NCBI RefSeq assembly: GCF_013389665.1
Contig: NZ_CP058316.1
Span: 62,001-126,000 of the forward strand
Direction of reading: 5' to 3'
Length of the DNA: 64,000 bases
Source of the DNA: Microbacterium oleivorans
GTDB taxonomy: Bacteria > Actinomycetota > Actinomycetes > Actinomycetales > Microbacteriaceae
Below are positions 29,507 through 37,732 of the stretch, in pieces. The position numbers and the translations under genes are program-made. A model generated the notes under the pieces. The model searched no databases. It was not told where the DNA came from and saw only the letters and a program-made list of their open reading frames with translations. The first letter of the stretch is position 1; each line of letters begins with the position of its first letter.

Positions 29507-29737
29507 TCAGCGCGACAGACGAAGGGTGTCGGCCGCCTCGGCAGCGCTCCAGAACTCTCCGACCGGGCGGAATGTCCGCGACGCGACGTGGAAGCGCAGC
29601 GCCCGGAAGCGCATGCCTGCGGGAGTGGCACCGCTTTCGATGAGACCGCGGACGATGCCGTCTCGGTCGACGACGCGCCAACGGTCTGCGCCGACGGCGA
29701 TCAATCCCGGAGCGGGCGGCGGTGCGAGTGTGATCAT
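29507..29737 (-). CDS. small protein of unknown function (76 aa)
   Basis: A 76-residue protein starting MITLAPPPAPGLIAVG. Segments DRWRVVDRDGIVRGLI and RFRALRFHVASRTFRPVGEFW suggest a small beta-rich domain with a C-terminal helix; no family is recognised. The start at ATG 29737 has AGGAGG about 11 bases upstream, and that ribosome binding site is one arm of a perfect 8-bp hairpin. It is divergent from msrA. Confidence 0.65.
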   Translation of the reverse strand: MITLAPPPAPGLIAVGADRWRVVDRDGIVRGLIESGATPAGMRFRALRFHVASRTFRPVGEFWSAAEAADTLRLSR

Positions 29738-29747
29738 GGGCTCTTCT

Positions 29748-29770
29748 CCTCCTACCGGAACAGTAGGAGG
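29748..29770 (-). promoter_or_regulatory. hairpin sequestering the ribosome binding site of the 76-aa gene
   Basis: On the minus strand CCTCCTAC (29770-29763) pairs perfectly with GTAGGAGG (29755-29748), with a 7-base loop. The second arm holds the AGGAGG for the gene starting at 29737. Confidence 0.6.
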
Positions 29771-29817
29771 GGCCTCCGACACTCGGCCGGGAACAGCGGA
29801 CGGGCCGGGATCGTTGG

Positions 29818-29823
29818 CTAGGG
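29818..29823 (+). promoter_or_regulatory. -10 hexamer of msrA
   Basis: TAGGGT, about 36 bases before the msrA ATG; the leader carries the CGGAG ribosome binding site. Confidence 0.45.
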
Positions 29824-29858
29824 TGAGACCTCGCGAAAGCGGGAGAACGGAGCTATCC

Positions 29859-30386
29859 ATGACCACGACCTTCATCCTCGCCGGCGGCTGTTTCTGGTGC
29901 CTCGACGCCGCGTACCGCGCGCTCAACGGGGTGTCCGAGGTCGTCTCGGGCTACATCGGCGGTGCGGTGCCCGACCCCAGTTACGAGGCGGTGTGCACCG
30001 GGACGACGGGCCACGCCGAGGCCGTCTCGGTCACTTTCGACCCCGACGTGATCCCGGCCGACGTGATCCTCGATGCCTACTTCACGATGCACGACCCGCG
30101 GCAGCTCAATCGACAGGGCGCCGATGTAGGCACGCAGTACCGCTCGGCGATGTTCCCGACCGACCGTGCCCAGGCCGAGCTGTTCGCAACCGCACGCGAC
30201 CGAGCCGACGAGCTCTGGGGCGGTGGGGTCGTCACCACCATCGAGCCCGCCGACACGTTCTACCCGGCCGAGGACTACCACCAGGACTTCTTCGCGAAGA
30301 ACCCGGGCCAGGGCTACTGCCTCGCGGTCGCGGTGCCGAAGGTGAACAAGGTGCGCGCTCGCTTCGCGGAGTACGCCCGCAGCTGA
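29859..30386 (+). CDS. msrA: peptide methionine (S)-S-oxide reductase
   Basis: A 175-residue cytosolic repair enzyme that reduces the S-sulfoxide of methionine. The catalytic motif GCFWC is at residues 10-14 (Cys11); GYIGG, TGHAEAV and the YRSAMF segment complete the active site, and a resolving cysteine is in GYCLAVAVPKV. The ATG at 29859 has GGAG six bases upstream. No msrB is nearby. Confidence 0.96.
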   Translation: MTTTFILAGGCFWCLDAAYRALNGVSEVVSGYIGGAVPDPSYEAVCTGTTGHAEAVSVTFDPDVIPADVILDAYFTMHDPRQLNRQGADVGTQYRSAMFPTDRAQAELFATARDRADELWGGGVVTTIEPADTFYPAEDYHQDFFAKNPGQGYCLAVAVPKVNKVRARFAEYARS

Positions 30387-30404
30387 TCACTCCCCACCCC
30401 GCTC

Positions 30405-30444
30405 ACGACGGCGGTTCTGCACAGAGGTGCGGGACCGCCGTCGT
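30405..30444. terminator. terminator after msrA
   Basis: An 11-bp stem ACGACGGCGGT/ACCGCCGTCGT (30405-30415 with 30434-30444) enclosing a small GCAC/GTGC stem, 18 bases after the msrA stop. Confidence 0.7.
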
Positions 30445-30474
30445 CGCGTGTGCACCCCCGGCGAAGCTGAGAGG

Positions 30475-30509
30475 GCTCCGGCGCCCGACGGGCACTCGGG
30501 CGCCGGAGC
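30475..30509. other. hairpin upstream of ssb
   Basis: A perfect 12-bp stem (30475-30486 with 30498-30509) and an 11-base loop, 48 bases before the ssb ATG and after the msrA terminator. It may be a second terminator or a leader structure. Confidence 0.5.
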
Positions 30510-30557
30510 ATCCGAGCAGCGAGTCCATCCTCGGTGCCCATCGTCGAAGGAGCAGAC

Positions 30558-31058
30558 ATGTCCGACCGCATCACCGTCATCGGCAACATCGCCACCGAGC
30601 CCGAACAGCGCCGCACCGGAACCGGGGTGCCGGTGACCTCGTTCCGTCTCGCGAGCACGCAGCGCCACCGCGATCAGCAGTCGGGGGAGTGGGTCGACGG
30701 CGCGACCAACTGGTACCGCATCAGCGTCTTCCGCACCCTGGGTGAGAACGCGTTCGCCTCGTTGCGCAAGGGGCAGCGAGTGCTGGTCGACGGGCGCCTC
30801 CGTCTCCGGGAGTGGGAGGCGAACGGGAAGAAGGGCACCGAGGTCGAGATCGACGCCGATGCGATCGGCCCCGACCTGAAATGGGGCACCGCGGTCTTCC
30901 ATCGCAAGGCCGCGGGCGAAGCATCGGCCAGCGGGCAGCCGGCCGACGAGCCCGACTGGTCGGTGCCCGGCTCGACCGGGTCGAACGCTCCCGAAGGCGG
31001 CGACGGGGCGTGGGTGGCCGCAGGGGCAGCCGGGGAAGCGGGTCCGACTCCCTTCTGA
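30558..31058 (+). CDS. ssb: single-stranded DNA-binding protein
   Basis: A 166-residue OB-fold protein, MSDRITVIGNIATEPEQR, with the core completed by about residue 110. It lacks the long Gly-rich linker of the replicative actinobacterial SSB, has a Ser/Gly/Ala-rich tail and ends PTPF rather than the acidic DDIPF, so it looks like the second, SsbB-like paralogue, which in Streptomyces is linked to chromosome segregation rather than bulk replication. GAAGGAG precedes the ATG at 30558. It stands alone, not next to rpsF or rpsR. Confidence 0.88.
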   Translation: MSDRITVIGNIATEPEQRRTGTGVPVTSFRLASTQRHRDQQSGEWVDGATNWYRISVFRTLGENAFASLRKGQRVLVDGRLRLREWEANGKKGTEVEIDADAIGPDLKWGTAVFHRKAAGEASASGQPADEPDWSVPGSTGSNAPEGGDGAWVAAGAAGEAGPTPF

Positions 31059-31089
31059 CACCGTCGACGGGTCGCGGCCGCTCCCGCCC

Positions 31090-31095
31090 TAGACT
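31090..31095 (+). promoter_or_regulatory. -10 hexamer of lipoprotein gene
   Basis: TAGACT, 6 bases before the GTG at 31102. Confidence 0.6.
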
Positions 31096-31101
31096 TCTGG
31101 T

Positions 31102-31584
31102 GTGCGTGAGCCCCGGTCCTCTGTCGGTCGACGCGGTTCCGTTCTTCTTGTACTCGTTTTCGGCGCGCTGAGCCTCGGCGCGTGCGCCCCGTCGCCGTCC
31201 GAGCCGGCTCCGTCCGCTTCGGAGTCGGCCGATGCGCCGCCGCTGGCGGGGGCCGTGCTCGTTCCGAATGGCACCGCCGCCGACAACCTTCCGCTGTTCA
31301 CCTCGGTGATGCGCTCGGTGGCGTCGTCGGCGGAGTCCGTCGCGGGCCGCGCATACATCGACGCCCTCGTGGCAGCCGGCTTCGACAAGGGCGCCATGCA
31401 GGTGACCGCCGATCGGACATCCGTCGGAGACCCGGTCGACAGTCTGCAGTTCTCGGTGTCGTGGCAGGGCGAGTGCCTGGTGGGGCAGGTGGGGCCGTCG
31501 ACCCCGGCTCCGACGGCACTCGTCCTCCCCGAGCTGGACAGCGGCGGGTGCCTCGTCGGCGACACGCGCTCGATCGACTGGTGA
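31102..31584 (+). CDS. putative lipoprotein (DUF6993-like)
   Basis: A 160-residue exported lipoprotein. A signal peptide with basic start (RSSVGRRG), a hydrophobic core and lipobox LSLGAC (Cys28) is followed by a Ser/Pro/Ala linker and a small domain with two cysteines (GECLVG and GGCLVG) that could form a disulfide outside the cell. It resembles the DUF6993 group of Microbacteriaceae; the function is unknown. Translation from a GTG without ribosome binding site fits a leaderless message. Confidence 0.8.
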   Translation: MREPRSSVGRRGSVLLVLVFGALSLGACAPSPSEPAPSASESADAPPLAGAVLVPNGTAADNLPLFTSVMRSVASSAESVAGRAYIDALVAAGFDKGAMQVTADRTSVGDPVDSLQFSVSWQGECLVGQVGPSTPAPTALVLPELDSGGCLVGDTRSIDW

Positions 31585-31619
31585 ACGACGTCGCGGCTGA
31601 ACGGCGCGGCAGGCCGCAC

Positions 31620-31625
31620 TAGACT
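31620..31625 (+). promoter_or_regulatory. -10 hexamer of ettA
   Basis: TAGACT, 9 bases before the ATG, slightly further than in most neighbours; transcription may begin at or just before the start codon. Confidence 0.5.
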
Positions 31626-31634
31626 CGATTCGTT

Positions 31635-33314
31635 ATGGCTGAGTACATCTACTCCATGGTCCGCGCCCGCAAGGCCGTCGGCGAGAAACTGATCCTCGAC
31701 GACGTCACGATGGCATTCCTCCCCGGTGCCAAGATCGGCATGGTCGGCCCCAACGGTGCCGGAAAGTCGACGATCCTCAAGATCATGGCGGGGCTCGATC
31801 AGCCCTCCAACGGCGAGGCGAAGCTGGCGCCGGGGTTCACCGTCGGCATCCTCATGCAGGAGCCCGAGCTCGACGACGACAAGACCGTGCTCGAGAACAT
31901 CGAGGCGGGTGTGGCGATCAAGCCCAAGCTCGACCGCTTCAACGAGATCTCGGCTCTCATGGCCGATCCCGACGCGGACTTCGACACGCTGCTCGCCGAG
32001 ATGGGAACGCTGCAGGAGGAGATCGACGCCGCCGACGGTTGGGATCTCGACTCGCAGCTGCACCAGGCCATGGAGGCGCTGCGCACCCCGCCCGCCGACG
32101 CCCCGGTGGCGCCCCTCTCGGGCGGTGAGCGACGTCGCGTCGCGCTCGCCCGGCTGCTGCTCCAGAAGCCCGACCTGCTCCTGCTCGACGAGCCCACCAA
32201 CCACCTGGACGCCGAGAGCGTCCTCTGGCTCGAGCAGCACCTCCAGGCGTACAAGGGTGCTGTGATCGCCATCACCCACGACCGGTACTTCCTCGACAAC
32301 GTCGCGGAGTGGATCGCAGAGGTCGACCGCGGCCGGCTCATCGGCTACGAGGGCAACTACTCGACCTACCTGGAGAAGAAGGCCGAGCGCCTCGACATCC
32401 AGGGCAAGAAGGACGCCAAGCTCGCGAAGCGTCTCAAGGACGAGCTCGAATGGGTGCGGAGCTCCGCGAAAGGGCGCCAGACCAAGTCGAAGGCTCGTCT
32501 GGCACGCTACGAGGAGATGGCCTCCGAGGCCGAGCGCACGCGCAAGCTCGACTTCGAGGAGATCCAGATCCCGGCCGGCCCCCGGCTGGGAAGTGTCGTC
32601 ATCGATGCCAAGAAGCTGCACAAGGGCTTCGGCGACCGCGTCCTGATCGACGGCCTGAGCTTCAACCTGCCGCCCAACGGCATCGTCGGCGTCATCGGTC
32701 CCAACGGAGTCGGAAAGACCACACTCTTCAAGACGATCGTCGGCCTCGAGCCCCTCGACGGTGGCGATCTGAAGATCGGCGAGACCGTCAAGATCAGCTA
32801 TGTCGACCAGTCGCGGGGCAACATCGACCCCGAGAAGACGCTGTGGGAGGTCGTCTCCGACGGCCTGGACATCATCACGGTCGGCAAGATCGAGATCCCC
32901 TCGCGCGCCTACGTCTCGAAGTTCGGATTCAAGGGTCCGGACCAGCAGAAGAAGGCCGGCGTGCTCTCGGGCGGTGAGCGCAACCGTCTCAACCTCGCGT
33001 TGACGCTCAAGGAGGGCGGCAACCTGCTGCTCCTCGACGAGCCCACCAACGACCTCGATGTCGAGACGCTCAGCTCGCTCGAGAACGCTCTGCTCGAGTT
33101 CCCGGGCTGCGCGGTGGTCATCACCCACGACCGGTGGTTCCTCGACCGCATCGCCACGCACATCCTCGCCTACGAGGGCACCGCCGAGAACCCGGCGCAG
33201 TGGTACTGGTTCGAGGGCAACTTCGAGGCGTACGAGGCGAACAAGATCGAGCGACTCGGCGCCGATGCGGCCAACCCCGCGAAATCGACCTACCGCAAGC
33301 TCACCCGTGACTGA
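31635..33314 (+). CDS. ettA: energy-dependent translational throttle protein (ABC-F)
   Basis: A 559-residue cytosolic ABC-F ATPase that binds the ribosomal E site and gates the first elongation steps by energy charge. Two ABC domains have Walker A GPNGAGKST (38-46) and GPNGVGKTT, signatures LSGGERRRVAL and LSGGERNRLNL, and Walker B LLDEPTNHLD and LLDEPTNDLD. The arm and the P-site tRNA interaction linker (GYEGNYSTYLEKKAER) are present. Length and motifs match EttA rather than antibiotic-resistance ABC-F proteins. Confidence 0.95.
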   Translation: MAEYIYSMVRARKAVGEKLILDDVTMAFLPGAKIGMVGPNGAGKSTILKIMAGLDQPSNGEAKLAPGFTVGILMQEPELDDDKTVLENIEAGVAIKPKLDRFNEISALMADPDADFDTLLAEMGTLQEEIDAADGWDLDSQLHQAMEALRTPPADAPVAPLSGGERRRVALARLLLQKPDLLLLDEPTNHLDAESVLWLEQHLQAYKGAVIAITHDRYFLDNVAEWIAEVDRGRLIGYEGNYSTYLEKKAERLDIQGKKDAKLAKRLKDELEWVRSSAKGRQTKSKARLARYEEMASEAERTRKLDFEEIQIPAGPRLGSVVIDAKKLHKGFGDRVLIDGLSFNLPPNGIVGVIGPNGVGKTTLFKTIVGLEPLDGGDLKIGETVKISYVDQSRGNIDPEKTLWEVVSDGLDIITVGKIEIPSRAYVSKFGFKGPDQQKKAGVLSGGERNRLNLALTLKEGGNLLLLDEPTNDLDVETLSSLENALLEFPGCAVVITHDRWFLDRIATHILAYEGTAENPAQWYWFEGNFEAYEANKIERLGADAANPAKSTYRKLTRD

Positions 33315-33825
33315 CGACGTGGTGGCCTCGGTGGTCACGACCGCCGGGGCCACCCGCGTGCACATCCCCATCCACCTGCGGTGGGGGGATCTCGACGCCC
33401 TCGGACACGTCAACAACACCTCGATGCTCAAGCTGCTCGAAGAGGCGCGACTCCGCGCGTTCTGGAAGCCCGAGGTCGGATTGACGGGACCGTCGACGGC
33501 GATCCTCGACGCGCTCGATCTCTCCGCTGAGACGATGACCCTCATCGCCCGGCAGGAGATCGAGTACCTGCTGCCCGTGCCCTACGGCCAGCGTCCGCTC
33601 GAGGTGCAGATGTGGATCGGCCGCATCGGCGGCTCGAGCATCGACGTCTGCTACGAGGTGTTCAGCCCGCGTGGCGACAGCCCCCAGCGCTGCTACGCCC
33701 GCTCGACCGCCGTCGTCGTGATGGTCTCGACCAGCTCCGGGCGCCCGGTGCGGCTGAGCGATGAGATGCGAGCGGCGTGGGCGCCGATCGTCGGCGATCC
33801 GATCAGCTACTCCCACCGGCGCTGA
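33307..33825 (+). CDS. hotdog-fold acyl-CoA thioesterase family protein
   Basis: A 172-residue 4HBT-type hotdog protein. The signature WGDLDALGHVNNTSMLKLLEEAR (about 20-42; the aspartate is the usual catalytic residue) matches FcbC/YbgC-like thioesterases of actinobacteria; the acyl substrate is unknown. The GTG at 33307 overlaps the last 8 bases of ettA, so it is probably co-translated. Its final 23 bases overlap the convergent tesB gene, putting two unrelated thioesterases end to end. Confidence 0.85.
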   Translation: MTDDVVASVVTTAGATRVHIPIHLRWGDLDALGHVNNTSMLKLLEEARLRAFWKPEVGLTGPSTAILDALDLSAETMTLIARQEIEYLLPVPYGQRPLEVQMWIGRIGGSSIDVCYEVFSPRGDSPQRCYARSTAVVVMVSTSSGRPVRLSDEMRAAWAPIVGDPISYSHRR

Positions 33826-34750
33826 CCGGCGGGCGGTCCTCGTCTGCGGGCACGCGGACCATGATCTCCTGGGCCACGCTGGCCACGAGTGACCCGTCCC
33901 GGTCGTAGATGCGACCCGTCGACAGGCCTCTCCCGCCGCGTGCGCTCGGAGACTCCTGTACGTAGAGCAGCCACTCGTCGACGCGAGCGTAACGGTGCCA
34001 CCACATCGCGTGGTCGAGGCTGGCCACCTTCAGTCCGGGAGTCGCCCAGGCGAGCCCGTGGGCACGGAGGACGGGCTCCTGGATGGTCAGGTCGCTGAGG
34101 AACGCCAGCGCCGCGCGGTGGATCGTCGGATCGTCCGGCAGCCGCGAACGGGTGCGGGCCCAGACCGCCTGCCGTGAGGTCGCCGGGAACGACGGCTCGA
34201 GGTAGATGGGCGTCGTGACGTGTCGCAGCTCGATGGGGCTCGCGGCGAAGATCCGGCGGCTTGTGGGGTGCAGACCGCTCAGCTGCTGCTCGAGACCGGG
34301 GAGGTCCTCGGGCTGCGGGATACCCACCGGCATGGGCTCGGCGTGCTCGATGCCCGGGTCCTCGTCCTCGAACGACGCGATCATCGAGAAGATCGGCATC
34401 CCGTTCTGGAACGCCTGCGTCCGACGCGTCGAGAACGATCGCCCGTCGTGGATCCGATCGACCGAGAAGGTGATGTTGCGCGAGGAATCGCCCGGACGGA
34501 GGAAGTACCCGTGCATCGAATGCGGGACGCGCTCGGGGGGAAGCGTGCGGATGGCGGCGACCGTCGCCTGTGCGAGCACCTGCCCGCCGAACACCCGCCC
34601 CTGGGGCATCACCTGCGAGGCGCCGGTGAAGATGTCCTCGGTCGTGCGGGCCTCGGAGGACGACAGGTCGAGCACGCGCAGCATCGCAGCGACGGGGTCG
34701 GCTCCGCCGGGCAGGGGGTCGGAGACGGGTGCTCCGCTTTCATCGGCCAT
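33803..34750 (-). CDS. tesB: acyl-CoA thioesterase II
   Basis: A 315-residue double-hotdog thioesterase that hydrolyses medium- and long-chain acyl-CoA. Characteristic segments are GRVFGGQVLAQA (about 51-62), MHGYFLRPGD (about 78-87) and the C-terminal ASLDHAMWWHR with the catalytic aspartate. The ATG at 34750 gives MADESGAPVS; 8 bases upstream is TAGACT on the minus strand. An upstream extension of the open frame belongs to the divergent gene. Confidence 0.93.
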   Translation of the reverse strand: MADESGAPVSDPLPGGADPVAAMLRVLDLSSSEARTTEDIFTGASQVMPQGRVFGGQVLAQATVAAIRTLPPERVPHSMHGYFLRPGDSSRNITFSVDRIHDGRSFSTRRTQAFQNGMPIFSMIASFEDEDPGIEHAEPMPVGIPQPEDLPGLEQQLSGLHPTSRRIFAASPIELRHVTTPIYLEPSFPATSRQAVWARTRSRLPDDPTIHRAALAFLSDLTIQEPVLRAHGLAWATPGLKVASLDHAMWWHRYARVDEWLLYVQESPSARGGRGLSTGRIYDRDGSLVASVAQEIMVRVPADEDRPPVSAGGSS

Positions 34751-34757
34751 CGCTCGG

Positions 34758-34764
34758 TAGTCTA
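34758..34764. promoter_or_regulatory. overlapping divergent -10 boxes, tesB / 223-aa gene
   Basis: TAGTCTA reads TAGTCT on the plus strand, 7 bases from the ATG at 34771, and TAGACT on the minus strand, 8 bases from the tesB ATG at 34750. Only 20 bases separate the start codons, so both promoters use the same melted region. Confidence 0.7.
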
Positions 34765-34770
34765 GGACGG

Positions 34771-35442
34771 ATGTCCGCCCGCCTCCTCTTCCCCCGACCC
34801 GCGGTCGCGCGCGATGTCCTGACCTTCGCCGGACGCGCGGCTCGGCTCGGAGACGGCGTGGTGCGCCTGCAGGCCCGCAAGGGCGTCCTGGCGATGACGT
34901 GCGCGCCGCTCGCGCCGCGTTCGCTCGTGGACGCCACGCCGTTCGTCCTCGGAATGCGGACGGCACCGGTCGATCCGGAACTGGAGTGCGACCTGGCGAT
35001 CGATGCGGCCGCTCTCGCGCCCGATCTCGATGAGCGAGTGCTCCGCCTTCCCGACAGCGCCGTCACGGCGTCGTGGGCCGGGGTCTCTCCGCCGCGCACC
35101 GGCTGGCGGGACGGCGGCGCCCTGGACTCCGCGCGCGTGTCGCTGCGCGCACAGTGGGGCATCGCCGCCGTGGCCCGCCAGCTGCCCACCGGCGCCGGGG
35201 ACGACGTGGTGCACCTCGTGCGTTCGGCCGTCTGGGGCGAGTCCGACGCCGATCTGGAGGGACTGCCGCGCGGGGTCGCCTTCGCGGCGGTCGGGCTGGG
35301 CTTCATCGGCGGGGCGGAGGAGCCGACGCTGCGCCGGACCGACGTGTGGACACGCGTGAGCTTCGCGCGGGGCCACGTGCTCACCCGGGGTCCCGTCGCG
35401 ATGGGGCTCACCCCCGTGCGTGCGACCGGCAACGCGGGCTGA
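34771..35442 (+). CDS. conserved protein of unknown function (223 aa)
   Basis: A 223-residue Ala/Arg-rich soluble protein with no recognised domain and no signal peptide or membrane segment. Segments such as FAGRAARLGDGVVRLQARKGVLAM and WGIAAVARQLP suggest alternating strands and helices. Codon use is the same as in the neighbours. It starts MSARLLFPRP at 34771, 7 bases after TAGTCT, so translation is probably leaderless; an earlier in-frame start would lie within the tesB promoter. Nothing in context explains it. Confidence 0.7.
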   Translation: MSARLLFPRPAVARDVLTFAGRAARLGDGVVRLQARKGVLAMTCAPLAPRSLVDATPFVLGMRTAPVDPELECDLAIDAAALAPDLDERVLRLPDSAVTASWAGVSPPRTGWRDGGALDSARVSLRAQWGIAAVARQLPTGAGDDVVHLVRSAVWGESDADLEGLPRGVAFAAVGLGFIGGAEEPTLRRTDVWTRVSFARGHVLTRGPVAMGLTPVRATGNAG

Positions 35443-35458
35443 GGGGTCGGCCGAAGCG

Positions 35459-35917
35459 TCAGGCGGTGTCGGCCCGGCCCGGACGCAGCGGCAGGGAGGG
35501 CGCGTGGGATGTCGGGGCCGGCCCGATGCCCGCGGGCTCGAAGGTGTTCACCATCGCGTGCGCGGCCCGCTCGAGGTAGTCCCACAGCGTCGCTTCGTGC
35601 AACGGTGCGAGCTCGAGCTCGTCGACAGCGGTGCGCATGTGCCGGAGCCAGCGGTCCCGCGCGTCGGGGTCGACGTGGAAAGGACGATGTCGCATCCGTA
35701 GGCGCGGGTGTCCGCGCTGCTCGCTGTAGGTCGTGGGGCCGCCCCAATACTGCTCGAGGAACATGCGCAGGCGGTCGGCGGCGGGCCCGAGGTCGTCCTC
35801 GGGGTACATCGGTCGCAGCACATCGTCGCCGGCGACCTCGCGGTAGAAGACATCGACCAGGCGCACGAAGGTACCGTGCCCGCCGATCTCGTCGTAGAAG
35901 CTGCGGGTGTCGGTCAC
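35459..35917 (-). CDS. truncated haemoglobin (group II)
   Basis: A 152-residue 2/2 globin of the GlbO/TrHbII type, which binds oxygen or NO and may deliver oxygen or detoxify. [22 protein letters not shown] contains the B10 tyrosine region, MRHRPF carries the proximal histidine F8, and DRWLRHM the G8 tryptophan; YWGGPTTY lies in the CD/E region. A 20-residue Pro-rich tail follows the globin core. The GTG start overlaps the MscS stop by four bases, so the globin is co-translated with the channel. Confidence 0.9.
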   Translation of the reverse strand: MTDTRSFYDEIGGHGTFVRLVDVFYREVAGDDVLRPMYPEDDLGPAADRLRMFLEQYWGGPTTYSEQRGHPRLRMRHRPFHVDPDARDRWLRHMRTAVDELELAPLHEATLWDYLERAAHAMVNTFEPAGIGPAPTSHAPSLPLRPGRADTA

Positions 35918-37008
35918 GGCGTTCCCTTCGGGTCATCGGGTGCGGCGTCCGGGGAGCCGTCAGGGGCGCTGCGGTTGCGCTTGGGGCGCCAGTGCGGTCG
36001 CAGCTTCGCCGGCGGCGGGGTGACGGGGTGGGGCTTCGTCCTGGGCGGATTGGCGCCGCGGATGCTCTGAGCGCCGTCGTAGCCGCTCAGCACGATCGAG
36101 TTCAGCTGGGGCAGCTTGACACCGAGGGCGTCGATCGCGTGCTTCAGCCGCAGTCGCAGCGCCCGCGCGACGTCGTCCTTGGCGTTGGGTCTGGTCTTCA
36201 TGACCAGCCGGATGACCAGCGCGTCGTCGTTGACCGATTCCAGGCCCCAGATCTCGGGCTTGTCGATGATGCGATTGCGCCACTTCGATTCGCGTGACAT
36301 CTCTTTTGCGGCATCCAGCATCGTCTGCTCGACGCTGTCGACGTCGGTGTCGGCGGGCACCGCGAGGTCGATGATCACGCGCGACCATCCCTGCGACATG
36401 TTGCCGATGCGGGTGATCTCGCCGTTGCGGACGAACCACAGGGTCCCGTTGACGTCGCGCACATGGGTCACGCGGACGCTGACGTACTCCACGATCCCGG
36501 TCGCGAGCCCGAGGTCCACCACGTCGCCGATGCCGATCTGGTCTTCCGCGACGATGAACATGCCGTTGAGCACGTCCTTGACGATGTTCTGCGCGCCGAA
36601 ACCGAGTCCGGCGCCGATCGCGGCCGACAGCAGCGTGAACGACCCGAGGATGCCGGGGTTGAGCACGCCGACGATCATCAGGACGGCGACGATCACGATC
36701 GTCACGTTCACGATGTTGGTGAAGATCGACCCGAGCGTGCGGGTCCGCTGGACGATACGCACCTGGGCGAGCGGCGACATGTCGATCGCGCGGGTGTCCT
36801 CGGCCTCGGCGCGAGCCTTGGCCCCTCGGACGATGCGGTCGACGATCCGGGCGATCAGGCGCCGCATCAGCCACGAGATGACGAAGGCGCCGAGCACGAT
36901 CATCAGCACCGACAGCACGTTCCGCCCGGCTTCGGTGAGGAACCGCCAGAATTCATCCGAGGCGAAGGTCCATTCGAACGGGCCGGGGGTGGTATCGAGG
37001 GGTGTCAT
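35914..37008 (-). CDS. small-conductance mechanosensitive channel (MscS family)
   Basis: A 364-residue channel. Three N-terminal membrane helices end in the pore helix [24 protein letters not shown], followed by the MscS beta domain ([28 protein letters not shown]) and the alpha/beta C-domain; a basic Pro/Arg-rich tail follows. It should open under membrane tension and release solutes in hypo-osmotic shock. The leaderless ATG lies 7 bases after TAGGAT. It overlaps the globin gene downstream. Confidence 0.93.
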   Translation of the reverse strand: MTPLDTTPGPFEWTFASDEFWRFLTEAGRNVLSVLMIVLGAFVISWLMRRLIARIVDRIVRGAKARAEAEDTRAIDMSPLAQVRIVQRTRTLGSIFTNIVNVTIVIVAVLMIVGVLNPGILGSFTLLSAAIGAGLGFGAQNIVKDVLNGMFIVAEDQIGIGDVVDLGLATGIVEYVSVRVTHVRDVNGTLWFVRNGEITRIGNMSQGWSRVIIDLAVPADTDVDSVEQTMLDAAKEMSRESKWRNRIIDKPEIWGLESVNDDALVIRLVMKTRPNAKDDVARALRLRLKHAIDALGVKLPQLNSIVLSGYDGAQSIRGANPPRTKPHPVTPPPAKLRPHWRPKRNRSAPDGSPDAAPDDPKGTP

Positions 37009-37015
37009 CGATCCG

Positions 37016-37021
37016 ATCCTA
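37016..37021 (-). promoter_or_regulatory. -10 hexamer of mscS-globin operon
   Basis: TAGGAT on the minus strand, 7 bases before the MscS ATG. Confidence 0.6.
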
Positions 37022-37057
37022 ACGACGGCCGTGATGACCCCGCCGAGAGCGCCGCGA

Positions 37058-37732
37058 TCAGACGTCCAGGCCCGGCTGAGCGAGCCCGTGGGCGATCAGG
37101 ACCGCGTGCACGCGGTCCCGGGCCGGGAGCTTGGTCAGGATCCTGCCCACATGCGTCTTGACGGTCGACTCGCTGAGGAAGAGCTCGCCGGCGATCTCGG
37201 CGTTCGTGAGCCCGCGTCCCATGGCCTGCAGCACCTCGGCCTCGCGCGCGGTGAGGGTGGTGGGGGTCACCGGATGCGGCTCAGGCAGGCCCGATGCGGT
37301 GACGAGCTCGATCATGCGACGTGTGATGCGGGGCGACAGCGTCGCCTCGCCGGCGGCGACCGCGCGAACCGCGGCGACCAGCTCGTCACCGCGGGCATCC
37401 TTGAGCAGAAAGCCACCGGCGCCGGCACGCAGGGCGCCGAACGCATACTCGTCGAGGTCGAAGGTCGTCAGCACGAGCACGGCGACCGCGGGATGGTCCC
37501 GCCGGATGCGCGCCGTCGCCTCGAGCCCGTCGACGCCGGGCATCCGCACATCCATCAGCACGACATCCGGCTCCAGCGAACGGACCGCGTCCAGGGCGGC
37601 CGCACCGTCGGCTGCCTCGCCGACGACCTCGATGTCGTCCGTCGCGTCGAGCACCATCCGGAACCCGAGTCGGATGAGGGTCTGATCGTCCACGATGATC
37701 ACGCGGATGCGCGGAAGGGGCTCAGCTGTCAT
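37058..37732 (-). CDS. two-component response regulator (NarL/LuxR family)
   Basis: A 224-residue response regulator. Acid pocket Asp15-Asp16, phosphorylation site Asp61 in VVLMDVRMP, Thr and Lys (TTFDLDEY, LLKDARG) in place. The C-terminal LuxR helix-turn-helix (about 158-215) has LTAREAEVLQAMGRGLTNAEIA. The ATG overlaps the histidine kinase gene by 11 bases. The pair lies downstream of an ABC exporter that it probably controls. Confidence 0.95.
   Translation of the reverse strand: MTAEPLPRIRVIIVDDQTLIRLGFRMVLDATDDIEVVGEAADGAAALDAVRSLEPDVVLMDVRMPGVDGLEATARIRRDHPAVAVLVLTTFDLDEYAFGALRAGAGGFLLKDARGDELVAAVRAVAAGEATLSPRITRRMIELVTASGLPEPHPVTPTTLTAREAEVLQAMGRGLTNAEIAGELFLSESTVKTHVGRILTKLPARDRVHAVLIAHGLAQPGLDV

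Noticed and set aside
31089..33545. 818-codon minus-strand open frame opposite the lipoprotein gene and ettA
   Set aside because: Shadow with no domain; both plus-strand genes are clear.
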